The position numbers were made by a program, and so were the translations under genes. Source: Vibrio sinaloensis DSM 21326 (lineage in GTDB: Bacteria > Pseudomonadota > Gammaproteobacteria > Enterobacterales > Vibrionaceae). From it: a stretch of DNA of 64,000 nucleotides. The stretch is from assembly GCF_000189275.1 (NCBI RefSeq), contig NZ_AEVT01000074.1, forward strand, positions 62,001 through 126,000. Direction: 5' to 3'. Shown piece after piece: positions 46,501-55,300 of this stretch (the stretch's first letter is position 1; each line of letters starts with the position of its first letter). Under the pieces are notes generated by a model. The model did no database searches and was not told the origin of the DNA. It worked only from the letters and a program-made list of their open reading frames with translations.

Positions 46501-48051
46501 CTTGACTTCTTCAGTTACATGGTTGAGTCGGACTGTAAAGTTGAAGGAGACAACGCACTTTGGTTCTGTAATACGGGTAATGCAACACGTAAAGCAGCAA
46601 GTTACTTCTTAAGTGTATTACGTACACCTGAACATCAATGTGTACTGGAGACCACATCAAATTCAGATAGCAGCGTTATTGAAAACAAAGTTATCTCATT
46701 AGGTGAGTTTATTTCACTTGATGCCCGTCATGATTTGGATGCCAATTACGACATTGCCCATGCCTCGTGTTTCGACGAACCTATCCAAAAAGCAATTCGT
46801 GATAAATACGATGCGAGAAAAGAAGCGACACAAACGACTAGTGTGATTGCTGAAACGGAAAATGGGCGTTTCTTGAACTCAGTAGGTAGCTTTGACCCGT
46901 CAAATAACTACTCGAATTCAGTCTCCGCTCTAGGTATCTGGCCAGATAAAGCAATTGCTTCTTATCTACTTGCTCGACGCTATACCTTACGCACGACTGA
47001 TGAAGCAAGCCATGCGGCTCTGATGGATTGGCCTGGGGTTAAGAATGAGTTTGATAATATCATTGAGCACCTGATCGCTAATGAGCCTTTATCGACACCT
47101 GTTAACTTAATCGATGAAGAAGGAAATAGCGTAAGTTCGCCAGTGCCAGTGAACTTGCACTTTACAACTAAGCTAGAGGCGCTACCGCCACTGCCATGTG
47201 GATTGTATAACTTCTTAAATATCCCTTGTGATGGTCGTGCAGATATTCCAACCATGCTCTTGAGCATGGCGGCGAGTCGCATTTACTCTCAGGATTATGA
47301 TGTGCAGTCACGTTCGCTTAGCCAGCTAAATAGTTGGGTGAAAGAGCGCGATAACTACTATCTTCCAGGCGGCAGTGTATCTTTTGTTTTAGATAATTCG
47401 AAGTATGCTGCAACAGAAAACAATACTCTGGCTTGGAAGTACGCGAATAAGTTGAACGCAGCAGAACCTTCTGCGCTGATTAAGCAGCTTGGTGAGCAGT
47501 CTAAGGAAGACCTTAAGTTGGTTGTTGATACATGGGGTAGTCTGCCTTATTCTAACTATTTCTATTATTACAATACGGTAGTTGGTGCTAATAACTCGCA
47601 AATGATCAGTGAGTTTGCAGCGCAAGTTGATACATGGTCAAATTTTGTAAGAGACTTAGGTATCACGACATTGGAAAATGAAGGTGTTATCAATTACATT
47701 TTGGGCCAGACTTTTGATAATGAATTGACCGCGGGTCGTGTCCTGTTGGAAAACGGGATAGTAACGCACGTTTCGACTGGTCAAACGTATCCACTTAATA
47801 GTGTCATTAATATGATCGTTGGCCTAGAGTACGCAAACTTTGGCCCAGATGGGTTGTTTGAAGAGGTGCAAGAAGTGGCCTCTAACGTAAACAACGCTTT
47901 GGCGACTGCAACGCCGGAGATGGCTGCTATATGGTCGCTGCCTGTCACATCTGTTCAAGCTTATCTGAACAATGATTATAAAGCGCTGGATGTTGACTTC
48001 TATCAGACTGAAGAAGTGCTAAGACGCCTTCCAACGCGCTCAGAGCATTAA
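43570..48051 (+). CDS. Giant lipoprotein zinc metalloprotease (metzincin, DUF4953/DUF5117-type)
   Basis: A 1493-residue lipoprotein: the lipobox ILAGC puts the lipid on Cys19, and the +2 residue is Gly, so outer-membrane sorting is expected. The active site HELGHNVGLRH supplies His613, Glu614, His617 and His623, and SSTMDY supplies a Met-turn at Met655. This is the HExxHxxGLRHNF pattern of the met-zincin (DUF4953) family. An N-terminal beta-rich region precedes it. Just after the active site there is a low-complexity Pro/Ala/Tyr/Gln segment (about 690-745). The remainder is helical with several Cys. Likely a surface or periplasmic peptidase. It starts behind AAGGAT and ends at a strong terminator. 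Confidence 0.88.
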   Translation: MAFKKLILTSAIGAILAGCGADDQSYEYVDRDAKEVKVSDLRLDGRWFYAPTTGAAPRFAVTQFPFLQGMGRYVELCFSDEGLEVRGYDRNSPDAQLPKDANGFCLPEGQDSSGGFLGGEDTVNFPHIMTIGGSYSKYQCREDSYGDCTNQEETDSDPNLTSGAFRNNTHFTPDPSDTKITELNFDELYGTKEGLTAQGSPEVISWEFDPKSGVLNFELEQTFSIDISQLSSYINWSAMEEELGNGSFKARFFYSLVHEDHLASKDYQPIVYPNSDDSSFGFFTTTTLKLNPITNKYDDVTYLNRFNPELDTIKYYLTDNFFEEKNKIYLDSTIETVNKMNEALSVIGVDTSKPPIEIVNKTSGMGIHPGDLRYNVINLVDEPLDNGLLGYGPSVAHPMTGEIIKAHVNQYSGVARTGSAYYWNNLVRFYNREQLANVEYFKAPTSDVDAAIDSSAEATDSSTPDVARAMQSLALRNFGGKAVALEDAHSSQAAQYVDKPVESGFSAPVKFDDLMQITDESTPEEVVKADMQRLQMWSENTVFPMEAMWISATQKSMIDNLDLSAGDFFNDIYDDNNVLIGRELKTWKQLGIDERRVAADALTITTYANTLVHELGHNVGLRHNFKGSNDSKNFYSEAQAKALGMKSIPAYSSTMDYAPSMLDEVPTWGLYDLEAFKFAYGREIDVYGDLPVRPAEEPAVVDAAPQVTLPTDREPTAEEQQQYDAWVAYSQYQQDLAAYQAWVKYIETPIYKATGGESLLDCRPIQVVQQDGADKLQYTCSLDKIDKVALIDEVGLRLDLEALLAAEAVQGVQLTSVLRNDSQLSQFKHLSKLNSIVPLAGVTSGQDLRSLFNSLQQTKEIVRHGVINYVEGEYELTRESFSFCTDGNVSLNSDCNRFDEGTNIDEIVSYKWQRYLDNYENRNVEVLNQNGLTTNDYMGYTMSRLRGMNEIREVIEDSERLDALYTRLGLARATDRPLDFFSYMVESDCKVEGDNALWFCNTGNATRKAASYFLSVLRTPEHQCVLETTSNSDSSVIENKVISLGEFISLDARHDLDANYDIAHASCFDEPIQKAIRDKYDARKEATQTTSVIAETENGRFLNSVGSFDPSNNYSNSVSALGIWPDKAIASYLLARRYTLRTTDEASHAALMDWPGVKNEFDNIIEHLIANEPLSTPVNLIDEEGNSVSSPVPVNLHFTTKLEALPPLPCGLYNFLNIPCDGRADIPTMLLSMAASRIYSQDYDVQSRSLSQLNSWVKERDNYYLPGGSVSFVLDNSKYAATENNTLAWKYANKLNAAEPSALIKQLGEQSKEDLKLVVDTWGSLPYSNYFYYYNTVVGANNSQMISEFAAQVDTWSNFVRDLGITTLENEGVINYILGQTFDNELTAGRVLLENGIVTHVSTGQTYPLNSVINMIVGLEYANFGPDGLFEEVQEVASNVNNALATATPEMAAIWSLPVTSVQAYLNNDYKALDVDFYQTEEVLRRLPTRSEH

Positions 48052-48065
48052 TACGCTATGCCCGT

Positions 48066-48098
48066 TAAAAAGCCGCTTCAAATGAAGCGGCTTTTTTT
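48066..48098. terminator. Bidirectional terminator after the metalloprotease and miaE
   Basis: AAAAGCCGCTTCA pairs with TGAAGCGGCTTTT around AA, with A-run left and T-run right, between convergent genes. Confidence 0.9.
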
Positions 48099-48109
48099 AC
48101 TTTTAGTGG

Positions 48110-48880
48110 CTAATTTGGCACACCACTATGAAATTTAAAATCGTCATCAGGGGACGAGATCAGCTCGGCTTCAAGTTTGCCAAAGAAGTCGACCCTTTGC
48201 GAAATATCCTTACCTGCGATTTCCTCGGCTAAGGTTAGGTAGTCTTGATAGTGACGGGCTTCAGAGCGGAGTAGGGAGACATAGAACTTGGCAATATCCT
48301 CATCCATATGCGGGGCCAATTTTGCAAATCTTTCACATGAGCGCGCTTCAATGTAAGCACCGATGATCAGCTTATCAATCAAGGTTTGAGGCTCGTGAGT
48401 GGCCATTTCTGCCAACAAGCCTTTGGCGTAGCGACTGGCCTGTACGGGTTCATAGGCGATACCACGATCTTCCATGATTTCAAGAACCTGATAAAAGTGG
48501 TGCAGTTCTTCTTTGATCAGCAGAACCATCTTATCAATCAAGTCTTGGCTATACGGTGAATCAGTTTTCGCCATGATGGATTTAGAAATATTACTTTTAC
48601 CCTTTAAGGTTTCCAAACTACCGGTTTTACGATAAGCAAAATCTTCGTAGGGTTTGAACCAATCTAAAAGGTTATGTGCGCTGCTTTTATCAACCGCGTA
48701 TTTTCGGATCAAATACATCGCTGACTGACCCGCTTTCAGCTCACACAATAGATGGTCAATAAGAATGGTTTTTAAGTGTTGAGGCTTTTTTGCTTCTGCA
48801 ACCCACTGGTCTGGAGTTGGGCACTGAAGAAAGCTATTGATTGGCTCAAGTAAAGAGTCGTAGGTTTTCAGGTCAATCAT
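48110..48880 (-). CDS. miaE: tRNA-(ms2io6A37) hydroxylase
   Basis: A di-iron monooxygenase of about 256 residues that hydroxylates the isopentenyl group of ms2i6A37 in tRNAs. Ferritin-like iron ligands are visible in KEELHHFYQVLEIMEDRG, GAYIEARSCERFAKLAP and LLRSEARHYQDYL. In-frame ATGs exist at 48910, 48892 and 48880. The first lies in the loop of a terminator hairpin, so I chose 48880 (weak GAAG upstream); 48892 is also possible. It sits downstream of the coiled-coil gene on the same strand. Confidence 0.92.
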   Translation of the reverse strand: MIDLKTYDSLLEPINSFLQCPTPDQWVAEAKKPQHLKTILIDHLLCELKAGQSAMYLIRKYAVDKSSAHNLLDWFKPYEDFAYRKTGSLETLKGKSNISKSIMAKTDSPYSQDLIDKMVLLIKEELHHFYQVLEIMEDRGIAYEPVQASRYAKGLLAEMATHEPQTLIDKLIIGAYIEARSCERFAKLAPHMDEDIAKFYVSLLRSEARHYQDYLTLAEEIAGKDISQRVDFFGKLEAELISSPDDDFKFHSGVPN

Positions 48881-48895
48881 GTCGTACTTCATAAA

Positions 48896-48920
48896 TAGAA
48901 AAGGCCGCATCAGCGACCTT
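48896..48920 (-). terminator. Terminator hairpin upstream of miaE
   Basis: On the minus strand AAAAGGTCGC pairs with GCGGCCTTTT around TGAT, followed by CTATTT. It ends the coiled-coil gene and places one candidate miaE start codon in its loop. Confidence 0.65.
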
Positions 48921-48945
48921 TTGGAACGGAATTATAACGATTATA

Positions 48946-49710
48946 TTACCATTTTTTCTTTTCACCAAAGAGTGCGTCCATATCATCTTGACGCTCTTTT
49001 TCTTCCATTTGATGGAGCTCTTCAGCATTACGGCTTTGACGATTCTGCTCTAGCTCATCGTACATGGCTTGCAGCTTCTCTCTCGCTTGATTTGAGTAGT
49101 TGTCGTTTTTGGTACTCAGAGCATCAATGCCTTTACGCAACAGTTGAATTGCGGTACCGGGCTGGCCACGAACAATAGAGTCATTGGCACGTTTAATTAC
49201 GTTCTCAATGTTGATGCGGATTTGAATGGTCTCAAGGCGCGCATTCTCTGCTACGTATGCTTGAGTTTCAAAGCGGCCTTTGTTGTGTTCACTACGAATA
49301 GTATCGCGAAGGCGTTTAACCAGCTTTAGCATCATAATGGCTTGCTTGTCATTACTTGGCACTTTAAACGCTGTGCTTTCACCGCCTTTATGATTTTCTT
49401 CTAGCTGGGTTATTTGCGACTTAACGTTATCTACCCGTTGTGCGAGTTGCTTGTTCTTAGGATCCAAGTCGTGCATGTTTTGCAGGGCATCAAGGATTCG
49501 ATTGTTAAGACAAACTAATAGTTCTTTACTGTATGGGAGATGGTGGGCGTGACCTATGAGCTCTTCCGTTGCATCAATGATTTGTAGGTAACGAGAGCTT
49601 TCTTGCTTCTTTGCAGTTTCTGCTTTGACCTTGTACTGAAGCATGATGTTATAGCCAAGAACCAAGACCAGTAAGATGGCAATTAAAGCTATGATTAAAC
49701 CAATATTCAT
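48946..49710 (-). CDS. Membrane-anchored coiled-coil protein of unknown function
   Basis: A 254-residue protein with one N-terminal membrane helix (about 3-24), followed by long charged helices likely to form coiled coils (KNKQLAQRVDNVKSQITQLE; REKLQAMYDELEQNRQSRNA), and an acidic/basic tail (EEKERQDDMDALFGEKKKW). I recognise it only as a conserved Vibrio-type protein. Topology suggests the bulk is cytoplasmic. It is transcribed toward miaE but separated by a terminator hairpin, and is divergent from cysB. Confidence 0.75.
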   Translation of the reverse strand: MNIGLIIALIAILLVLVLGYNIMLQYKVKAETAKKQESSRYLQIIDATEELIGHAHHLPYSKELLVCLNNRILDALQNMHDLDPKNKQLAQRVDNVKSQITQLEENHKGGESTAFKVPSNDKQAIMMLKLVKRLRDTIRSEHNKGRFETQAYVAENARLETIQIRINIENVIKRANDSIVRGQPGTAIQLLRKGIDALSTKNDNYSNQAREKLQAMYDELEQNRQSRNAEELHQMEEKERQDDMDALFGEKKKW

Positions 49711-49966
49711 AAATTCCGTATCTTATGTTTTCCGATGGCTAGCAGACAAGGATACACGATTCTCCCAACTCTCTGCACTCATTTTTCTATTATTGCTCAA
49801 GGATTAGCAATTCGTAATCAAAATTGACGAATAAGCGTTGAGAATGAGTAATTGGTTGCAAAATAGTCGAACAAAATCACTCAATCGCCCGTTTACTCAA
49901 AGGATTTACCAATTGGGCTATCAATTTTAATTAAGAGGCGTTATAACTAAATATTATAAACTATGA

Positions 49967-50983
<1,017 letters not shown>

Positions 50984-51036
50984 TCCTACCTAAAGACTGT
51001 GCTTCCTTTTAATATACGCAAAGATTAGGGGGAAGC

Positions 51037-52230
51037 ATGCAGCAACACTTTCAAACTCTCGATGCCTTGTTAATAGAGCATCAGTCCTTATGGCGCTTTG
51101 AGCCATTTTTTCTTTGTTCGAGTGATTCGTTACCTTGGTTAGACAGCTACCCTCATTTATGTGAGTGGCTTGATGACTTGTCTGCAAAAGAGATCGAGCA
51201 CTTAAAATCTCATCCTCGCGAACTGAGTCAAAAGCTATTGGCTTTGGTGCCAGAGTGTCAGGATATAGAGGCTTTGACTCATTTGAAGCCACTAGAGTTA
51301 ACGGGTCTAACGCTAAATCGTGGGGTAGATACTGGCGTACCCGGGCGTAAGCTGGCGCAAATTGTCTCGATGGGAGAGGCTGCGTTAAGGCATCATCAAG
51401 GTACGGAATGGCTGGAGTGGTGTTCCGGCAAAGGGTTTCTAGGGCGAATTCTCGCCAGCCAAAGTTCGCAGAAAGTGACCAGCTTCGAGTTTCAACAAGC
51501 CCTTTGTGACGCTGGGCAACGGGAAGCGGATAAGCAGTTACTACCGATGCATTTTATTCAAGGTGATGCCTTATCTGAAACGGCCAAAGTTGCGCTCAAT
51601 CCAAACCAACATGCGGTCGCTTTACACGCTTGTGGGGACTTACATGTATCCTTGATGAAAAAGGCCGCAGAGATAAATCTGCCAGCATTGACGATTTCTC
51701 CCTGCTGTTATCATCTAATCCAAGACCAACACTACCAACCTTTGTCTACGCTCGCGAAGCAATCAATGCTGAAACTCTCCAAAGCAGAGCTGCGAATTCC
51801 TTTACAAGAAACCGTGACTGGTGGGGAACGTGTTAAGCGTCATAGATTTGAAGAAATGAGCTTTCGCTTGGGCTTTGATCAGTTACTGCGCGAGCAATTG
51901 ACGATCGACCAATATGTTCCGATACCGAGCATTAAGAAGTCGATGTTGGGCGAGGGGTTTGAGGCATTTTGTCGTTGGGCTGCTGATAAAAAACAACTTC
52001 AGTTGCCAGAGGTAGACTTTACTTACTATCAGTCTGTGGGTGAAAAGAGGTATTGGGACATGGAGAAGTTGAGCCTAGTTCAGCAATTGTTCAGGCGTAG
52101 CCTAGAGTTATGGTTGGTGTTAGACAAAGCACTGTTTCTCATTGAGCAAGGTTACCAAGTTAATCTGAACGAGTTCTGCTCGAAAGAAACCACACCAAGG
52201 AACATTCTTATTCGGGCACAAAAAGCCTAA
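51037..52230 (+). CDS. SAM-dependent methyltransferase (Methyltransf_32-like)
   Basis: A 397-residue cytosolic protein. The Rossmann fold appears at about 115-215: WLEWCSGKGFLGRILAS (SAM loop), VTSFEFQQALCDAG, FIQGDALSE and VALHACGDLHVSLMKKA, followed by TISPCCYHLI. The HACGD and CCYH motifs are those of the Methyltransf_32/METTL25 group, whose bacterial substrates are unknown. It begins 54 bases after cysB behind GGGGGAA and could be co-transcribed with it. Confidence 0.8.
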   Translation: MQQHFQTLDALLIEHQSLWRFEPFFLCSSDSLPWLDSYPHLCEWLDDLSAKEIEHLKSHPRELSQKLLALVPECQDIEALTHLKPLELTGLTLNRGVDTGVPGRKLAQIVSMGEAALRHHQGTEWLEWCSGKGFLGRILASQSSQKVTSFEFQQALCDAGQREADKQLLPMHFIQGDALSETAKVALNPNQHAVALHACGDLHVSLMKKAAEINLPALTISPCCYHLIQDQHYQPLSTLAKQSMLKLSKAELRIPLQETVTGGERVKRHRFEEMSFRLGFDQLLREQLTIDQYVPIPSIKKSMLGEGFEAFCRWAADKKQLQLPEVDFTYYQSVGEKRYWDMEKLSLVQQLFRRSLELWLVLDKALFLIEQGYQVNLNEFCSKETTPRNILIRAQKA

Positions 52231-52307
52231 TTGTGCCTAGTTCTTATTTTGTTGAAATCTTGTTAAATCTTACTTCCCTTTCCGCCAACTTATTGGTAAT
52301 AATGATT

Positions 52308-52332
52308 TAGTTGCACAGAAAATGTGCAACTA
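52308..52332. promoter_or_regulatory. Perfect 10-base inverted repeat upstream of an ABC importer
   Basis: TAGTTGCACA-GAAAA-TGTGCAACTA lies 67-91 bases before the binding-protein start. It lacks a T-run, so an operator or leader hairpin is likelier than a terminator. Confidence 0.5.
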
Positions 52333-52398
52333 ATAACGACTCATAACGAAAAATACCAAACACAACACCCCTCATTTTGCTGAAATCAAGGAGCTAAG

Positions 52399-53364
52399 AT
52401 GAAAGCAGGAAAAATTGTGGCGACGGCCGTATTAGCAGGTGCAGCACTTTTATCGTCTACCAGTATTATGGCGAAAACGGCCAAAGTTGCCGTTTCGCAA
52501 ATCGTTGAACACCCAGCTTTGGATGCGACTCGTCAAGGATTGATTGATGGCCTGAAGGCGAAGGGTTACGAACAAGGCAAAAATCTAGAGTTTGATTACA
52601 AAACAGCGCAAGGCAACCCAGCGATTGCAGTGCAAATTGCTCGCCAGTATGTGGGTGAGAAGCCGGATGTCTTGGTAGGTATCGCGACACCAACGGCTCA
52701 AGCGCTGGTATCCGCGACTCGCTCAATTCCTGTGGTCTTCACTGCAGTGACTGATCCGGTTGGTGCAAAGCTAGTCGGCCAGTTAGAGCAGCCTGGTAAA
52801 AATGTTACTGGCTTGTCTGATCTCTCTCCAGTTGCCCAGCACGTGGAATTGATCAAAGAGATTATTCCAACGGTGAAATCCATCGGCGTTGTCTTCAACC
52901 CGGGTGAAGCGAACGCAGTAACCCTAGTCAAGCTGCTAAAAGAGAGCGCAAAAGCACAGGGTATTGAAGTGGTTGAAGCGACAGCACTGAAGAGTGCTGA
53001 TGTTCAATCGGCGACCCAAGCGATTGCTGAGAAATCGGATGTTATCTATGCACCAACAGACAATACCGTTGCTAGTGCGATAGAAGGTATGGTTGTGGCA
53101 GCGAACCAAGCGAAGACACCGGTATTTGGCGGAGCGACGTCTTATGTTGAAAAAGGCGCCATCGCCAGTCTTGGTTTTGACTATTACCAAGTTGGTGTTC
53201 AAACGGCGGATTATGTAGCGGCCATCTTGGAAGGTAGCGAACCCGGTGTATTGGACGTCAAAGTGGCGAAGGGGTCAGATCTCGTAGTCAATTCAAGTGC
53301 GGCGAAAAAGCTAGGACTAACAGTGCCTGCGTCTGTACTTGAACGCGCAACGAGCGTCAAGTAA
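52399..53364 (+). CDS. ABC importer substrate-binding protein (ABC_sub_bind family)
   Basis: A 321-residue periplasmic protein with a signal peptide (about 1-25, ending IMA). Family pattern: VAVSQIVEHPALDATRQGL, PDVLVGIATPTAQAL, IPVVFTAVTDPVGAKLV and GLSDLSPVAQHVELI. These proteins (TrpX-like) sit with a branched-chain-type permease and one ATPase. Some relatives bind tryptophan or other amino acids, but the substrate here is not established. It begins behind AAGGAG. Confidence 0.87.
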   Translation: MKAGKIVATAVLAGAALLSSTSIMAKTAKVAVSQIVEHPALDATRQGLIDGLKAKGYEQGKNLEFDYKTAQGNPAIAVQIARQYVGEKPDVLVGIATPTAQALVSATRSIPVVFTAVTDPVGAKLVGQLEQPGKNVTGLSDLSPVAQHVELIKEIIPTVKSIGVVFNPGEANAVTLVKLLKESAKAQGIEVVEATALKSADVQSATQAIAEKSDVIYAPTDNTVASAIEGMVVAANQAKTPVFGGATSYVEKGAIASLGFDYYQVGVQTADYVAAILEGSEPGVLDVKVAKGSDLVVNSSAAKKLGLTVPASVLERATSVK

Positions 53365-53431
53365 CTCTCCAACCTATCAGGAGAGGACAGTCGTGCTCTC
53401 CTACTAATATTAAGCAGAAAAGGGAGTTTGT

Positions 53432-54376
53432 ATGTCTGCTTTTGCTTTTTTCGGTGCGTTGGAAATCGGGCTTATATATGGATTGGTTGCCCTAGGTGTT
53501 TATCTAACGTTCCGTGTTCTTGATTTCCCTGACTTGAGTGTTGATGGCAGTTTCCCTATGGGAGCGGCGGTTGCTGCTACAGCTATTGTCTCTGGTATTA
53601 ACCCTTGGGTTGCCACTGGGTTGGCGATTGTGGCAGGTGCGGCAACTGGCTGGGTCACGGCTTTTCTTGCTGTCCGCTGCGGCATTTTGCACTTGCTTGC
53701 CTCTATTCTCACCATGATTGCGGCTTTCTCGATCAACATTCGCATTATGGGGCGACCAAATGTCGCTTTGCTGGGTGAGGAGACGATTCTTACCCCGTTC
53801 GAAAGCATGGGCGATCCTATGCTTATTAGGCCGTTGATCGTGGGGTTACTCGTCTTGATCTCGGCGTGGTTTGTCGTCCGTTTGCTTAACAGTGATTTTG
53901 GCTTGGGCTTAAGAGCAACAGGGGTGAATGCTCGGATGGTTGCAGCACAAGGCGCAAGTACGGCTTTTTATACCTATTTCTGTCTGGCGTTATCGAATGG
54001 TTTCGTCGGGTTTGCGGGTGCGCTCTTTGCCCAAACCAATAGCTTTGCAGATGTGACTTCTGGGGTAGGGACCATTGTGGTCGGTTTGGCTGCCGTCATT
54101 TTGGGGCAGACCCTGATTCCGGGTAAAAAAATATGGGTAGCCGTTGTTGCGGTGATTCTTGGCTCGGTCCTGTATAGGTTAGCCGTCGCCTTTGCGCTCA
54201 GTTCTGGCATGTTTGGTCTGCAAGCATCTGATCTTAACTTAGTCACGGCGGTTTTAGTGGCGATGGCTCTAATCGCTCCGAAACTGAAAGGTAACTTAAA
54301 AGCAAAAAAGGCTAACGCGTCTGCTGCTTCTCAGCAGACGTTGAAGCAGAGTAGCAAATCAGGAGGTGCAGCATGA
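53432..54376 (+). CDS. ABC importer permease (BPD_transp_2-like)
   Basis: A 314-residue inner-membrane permease with about eight helices, of the branched-chain amino acid/sugar permease type: GLVALGVYLTFRVLDFPDLS, VDGSFPMGAAVAA, and the coupling segment GLGLRATGVNARMVAAQGAS. The C-terminus is basic. It overlaps the ATPase gene by four bases and starts behind AAAGGGAG. One permease gene suggests a homodimeric channel. Confidence 0.87.
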   Translation: MSAFAFFGALEIGLIYGLVALGVYLTFRVLDFPDLSVDGSFPMGAAVAATAIVSGINPWVATGLAIVAGAATGWVTAFLAVRCGILHLLASILTMIAAFSINIRIMGRPNVALLGEETILTPFESMGDPMLIRPLIVGLLVLISAWFVVRLLNSDFGLGLRATGVNARMVAAQGASTAFYTYFCLALSNGFVGFAGALFAQTNSFADVTSGVGTIVVGLAAVILGQTLIPGKKIWVAVVAVILGSVLYRLAVAFALSSGMFGLQASDLNLVTAVLVAMALIAPKLKGNLKAKKANASAASQQTLKQSSKSGGAA

Positions 54377-55167
54377 TTCATCTTGAAGATATTCAAGTTA
54401 CGTTTAACCCTGGCACCATATTAGAAAATAAGGCACTTAGAGGCGTCTCGTTAGAAGTCCCTGAGCATCAGTTTCTCACCGTGATTGGCTCAAATGGCGC
54501 AGGTAAATCGACACTGCTTGGCGCGGTGACCGGTGAGACGCCGATGATAGGTGGCAGAGTTGTTATTGATGACCTCGATGTAACCAAACGCAGTGTAGAC
54601 CAACGAGCCCAACAATGTGCCCGCGTTTTCCAAGATCCGTTAGCGGGTACTTGTGGGGATTTGACCATTGAAGAGAATATGGCGCTCGCGTATATGCGCG
54701 GTAAAAAGCGTGGCTGGAGTTTGTCGCTTTCTTCTCAGCGTCGTAAGTTGTTTCAAGAGCGAATTAGCATCTTGGGGTTGGGGCTAGAAGACAGGCTAGG
54801 CGATAGCATAGGTTTGCTCTCTGGGGGACAGCGTCAGGCGGTAAGTTTAGTCATGGCGACATTATCTGACAGCAAACTTCTACTGTTAGATGAGCATACT
54901 GCCGCACTCGACCCGCGTATGGCGGCATTTATCATCGATTTAACCAAAAAAATCGTCAAAGAGTTTAATTTAACGGTAATGATGGTGACGCACTCAATGA
55001 AAGATGCGTTAGCCTGCGGGGATCGAACGGTAATGCTGCATCAGGGGGAAATCGTCCTTGATGTCGCCGGTGAGCAACGTGAAAACATGCAAGTCACTGA
55101 CTTATTGGAGATGTTCACTAAAGTACGTGGTGAAGAGCTTGCGGACGATAGTTTACTGTTAAACTAG
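54373..55167 (+). CDS. ABC importer ATPase
   Basis: A 264-residue ATPase. Walker A GSNGAGKST near residue 38, Q-loop VFQDPLAGTCGDL, signature LSGGQRQAVSLVMATL, Walker B LLLLDEHTAALDPR (His where Pro is usual), H-loop VTHSMKDAL. It starts behind AGGAGGTG inside the permease's last codons. It completes the three-gene importer. Confidence 0.9.
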   Translation: MIHLEDIQVTFNPGTILENKALRGVSLEVPEHQFLTVIGSNGAGKSTLLGAVTGETPMIGGRVVIDDLDVTKRSVDQRAQQCARVFQDPLAGTCGDLTIEENMALAYMRGKKRGWSLSLSSQRRKLFQERISILGLGLEDRLGDSIGLLSGGQRQAVSLVMATLSDSKLLLLDEHTAALDPRMAAFIIDLTKKIVKEFNLTVMMVTHSMKDALACGDRTVMLHQGEIVLDVAGEQRENMQVTDLLEMFTKVRGEELADDSLLLN

Positions 55168-55237
55168 CACTTTCTTTACAATTTCTTGGCAGAGATTCAT
55201 ATAAATCTGTGACATAATTTCGACAAAATTATAAACC

Positions 55238-55275
55238 AAGCCTATCTACTGTATTACAGTATGGATAGGCTTTTT
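55238..55275 (+). terminator. Terminator after the ABC importer
   Basis: AAGCCTATC pairs with GATAGGCTT; the loop contains a further ACTGTA/TACAGT pair. TTT follows. Confidence 0.8.
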
Positions 55276-55300
55276 CATTTTTATTTATTAGAGGCAGCAG

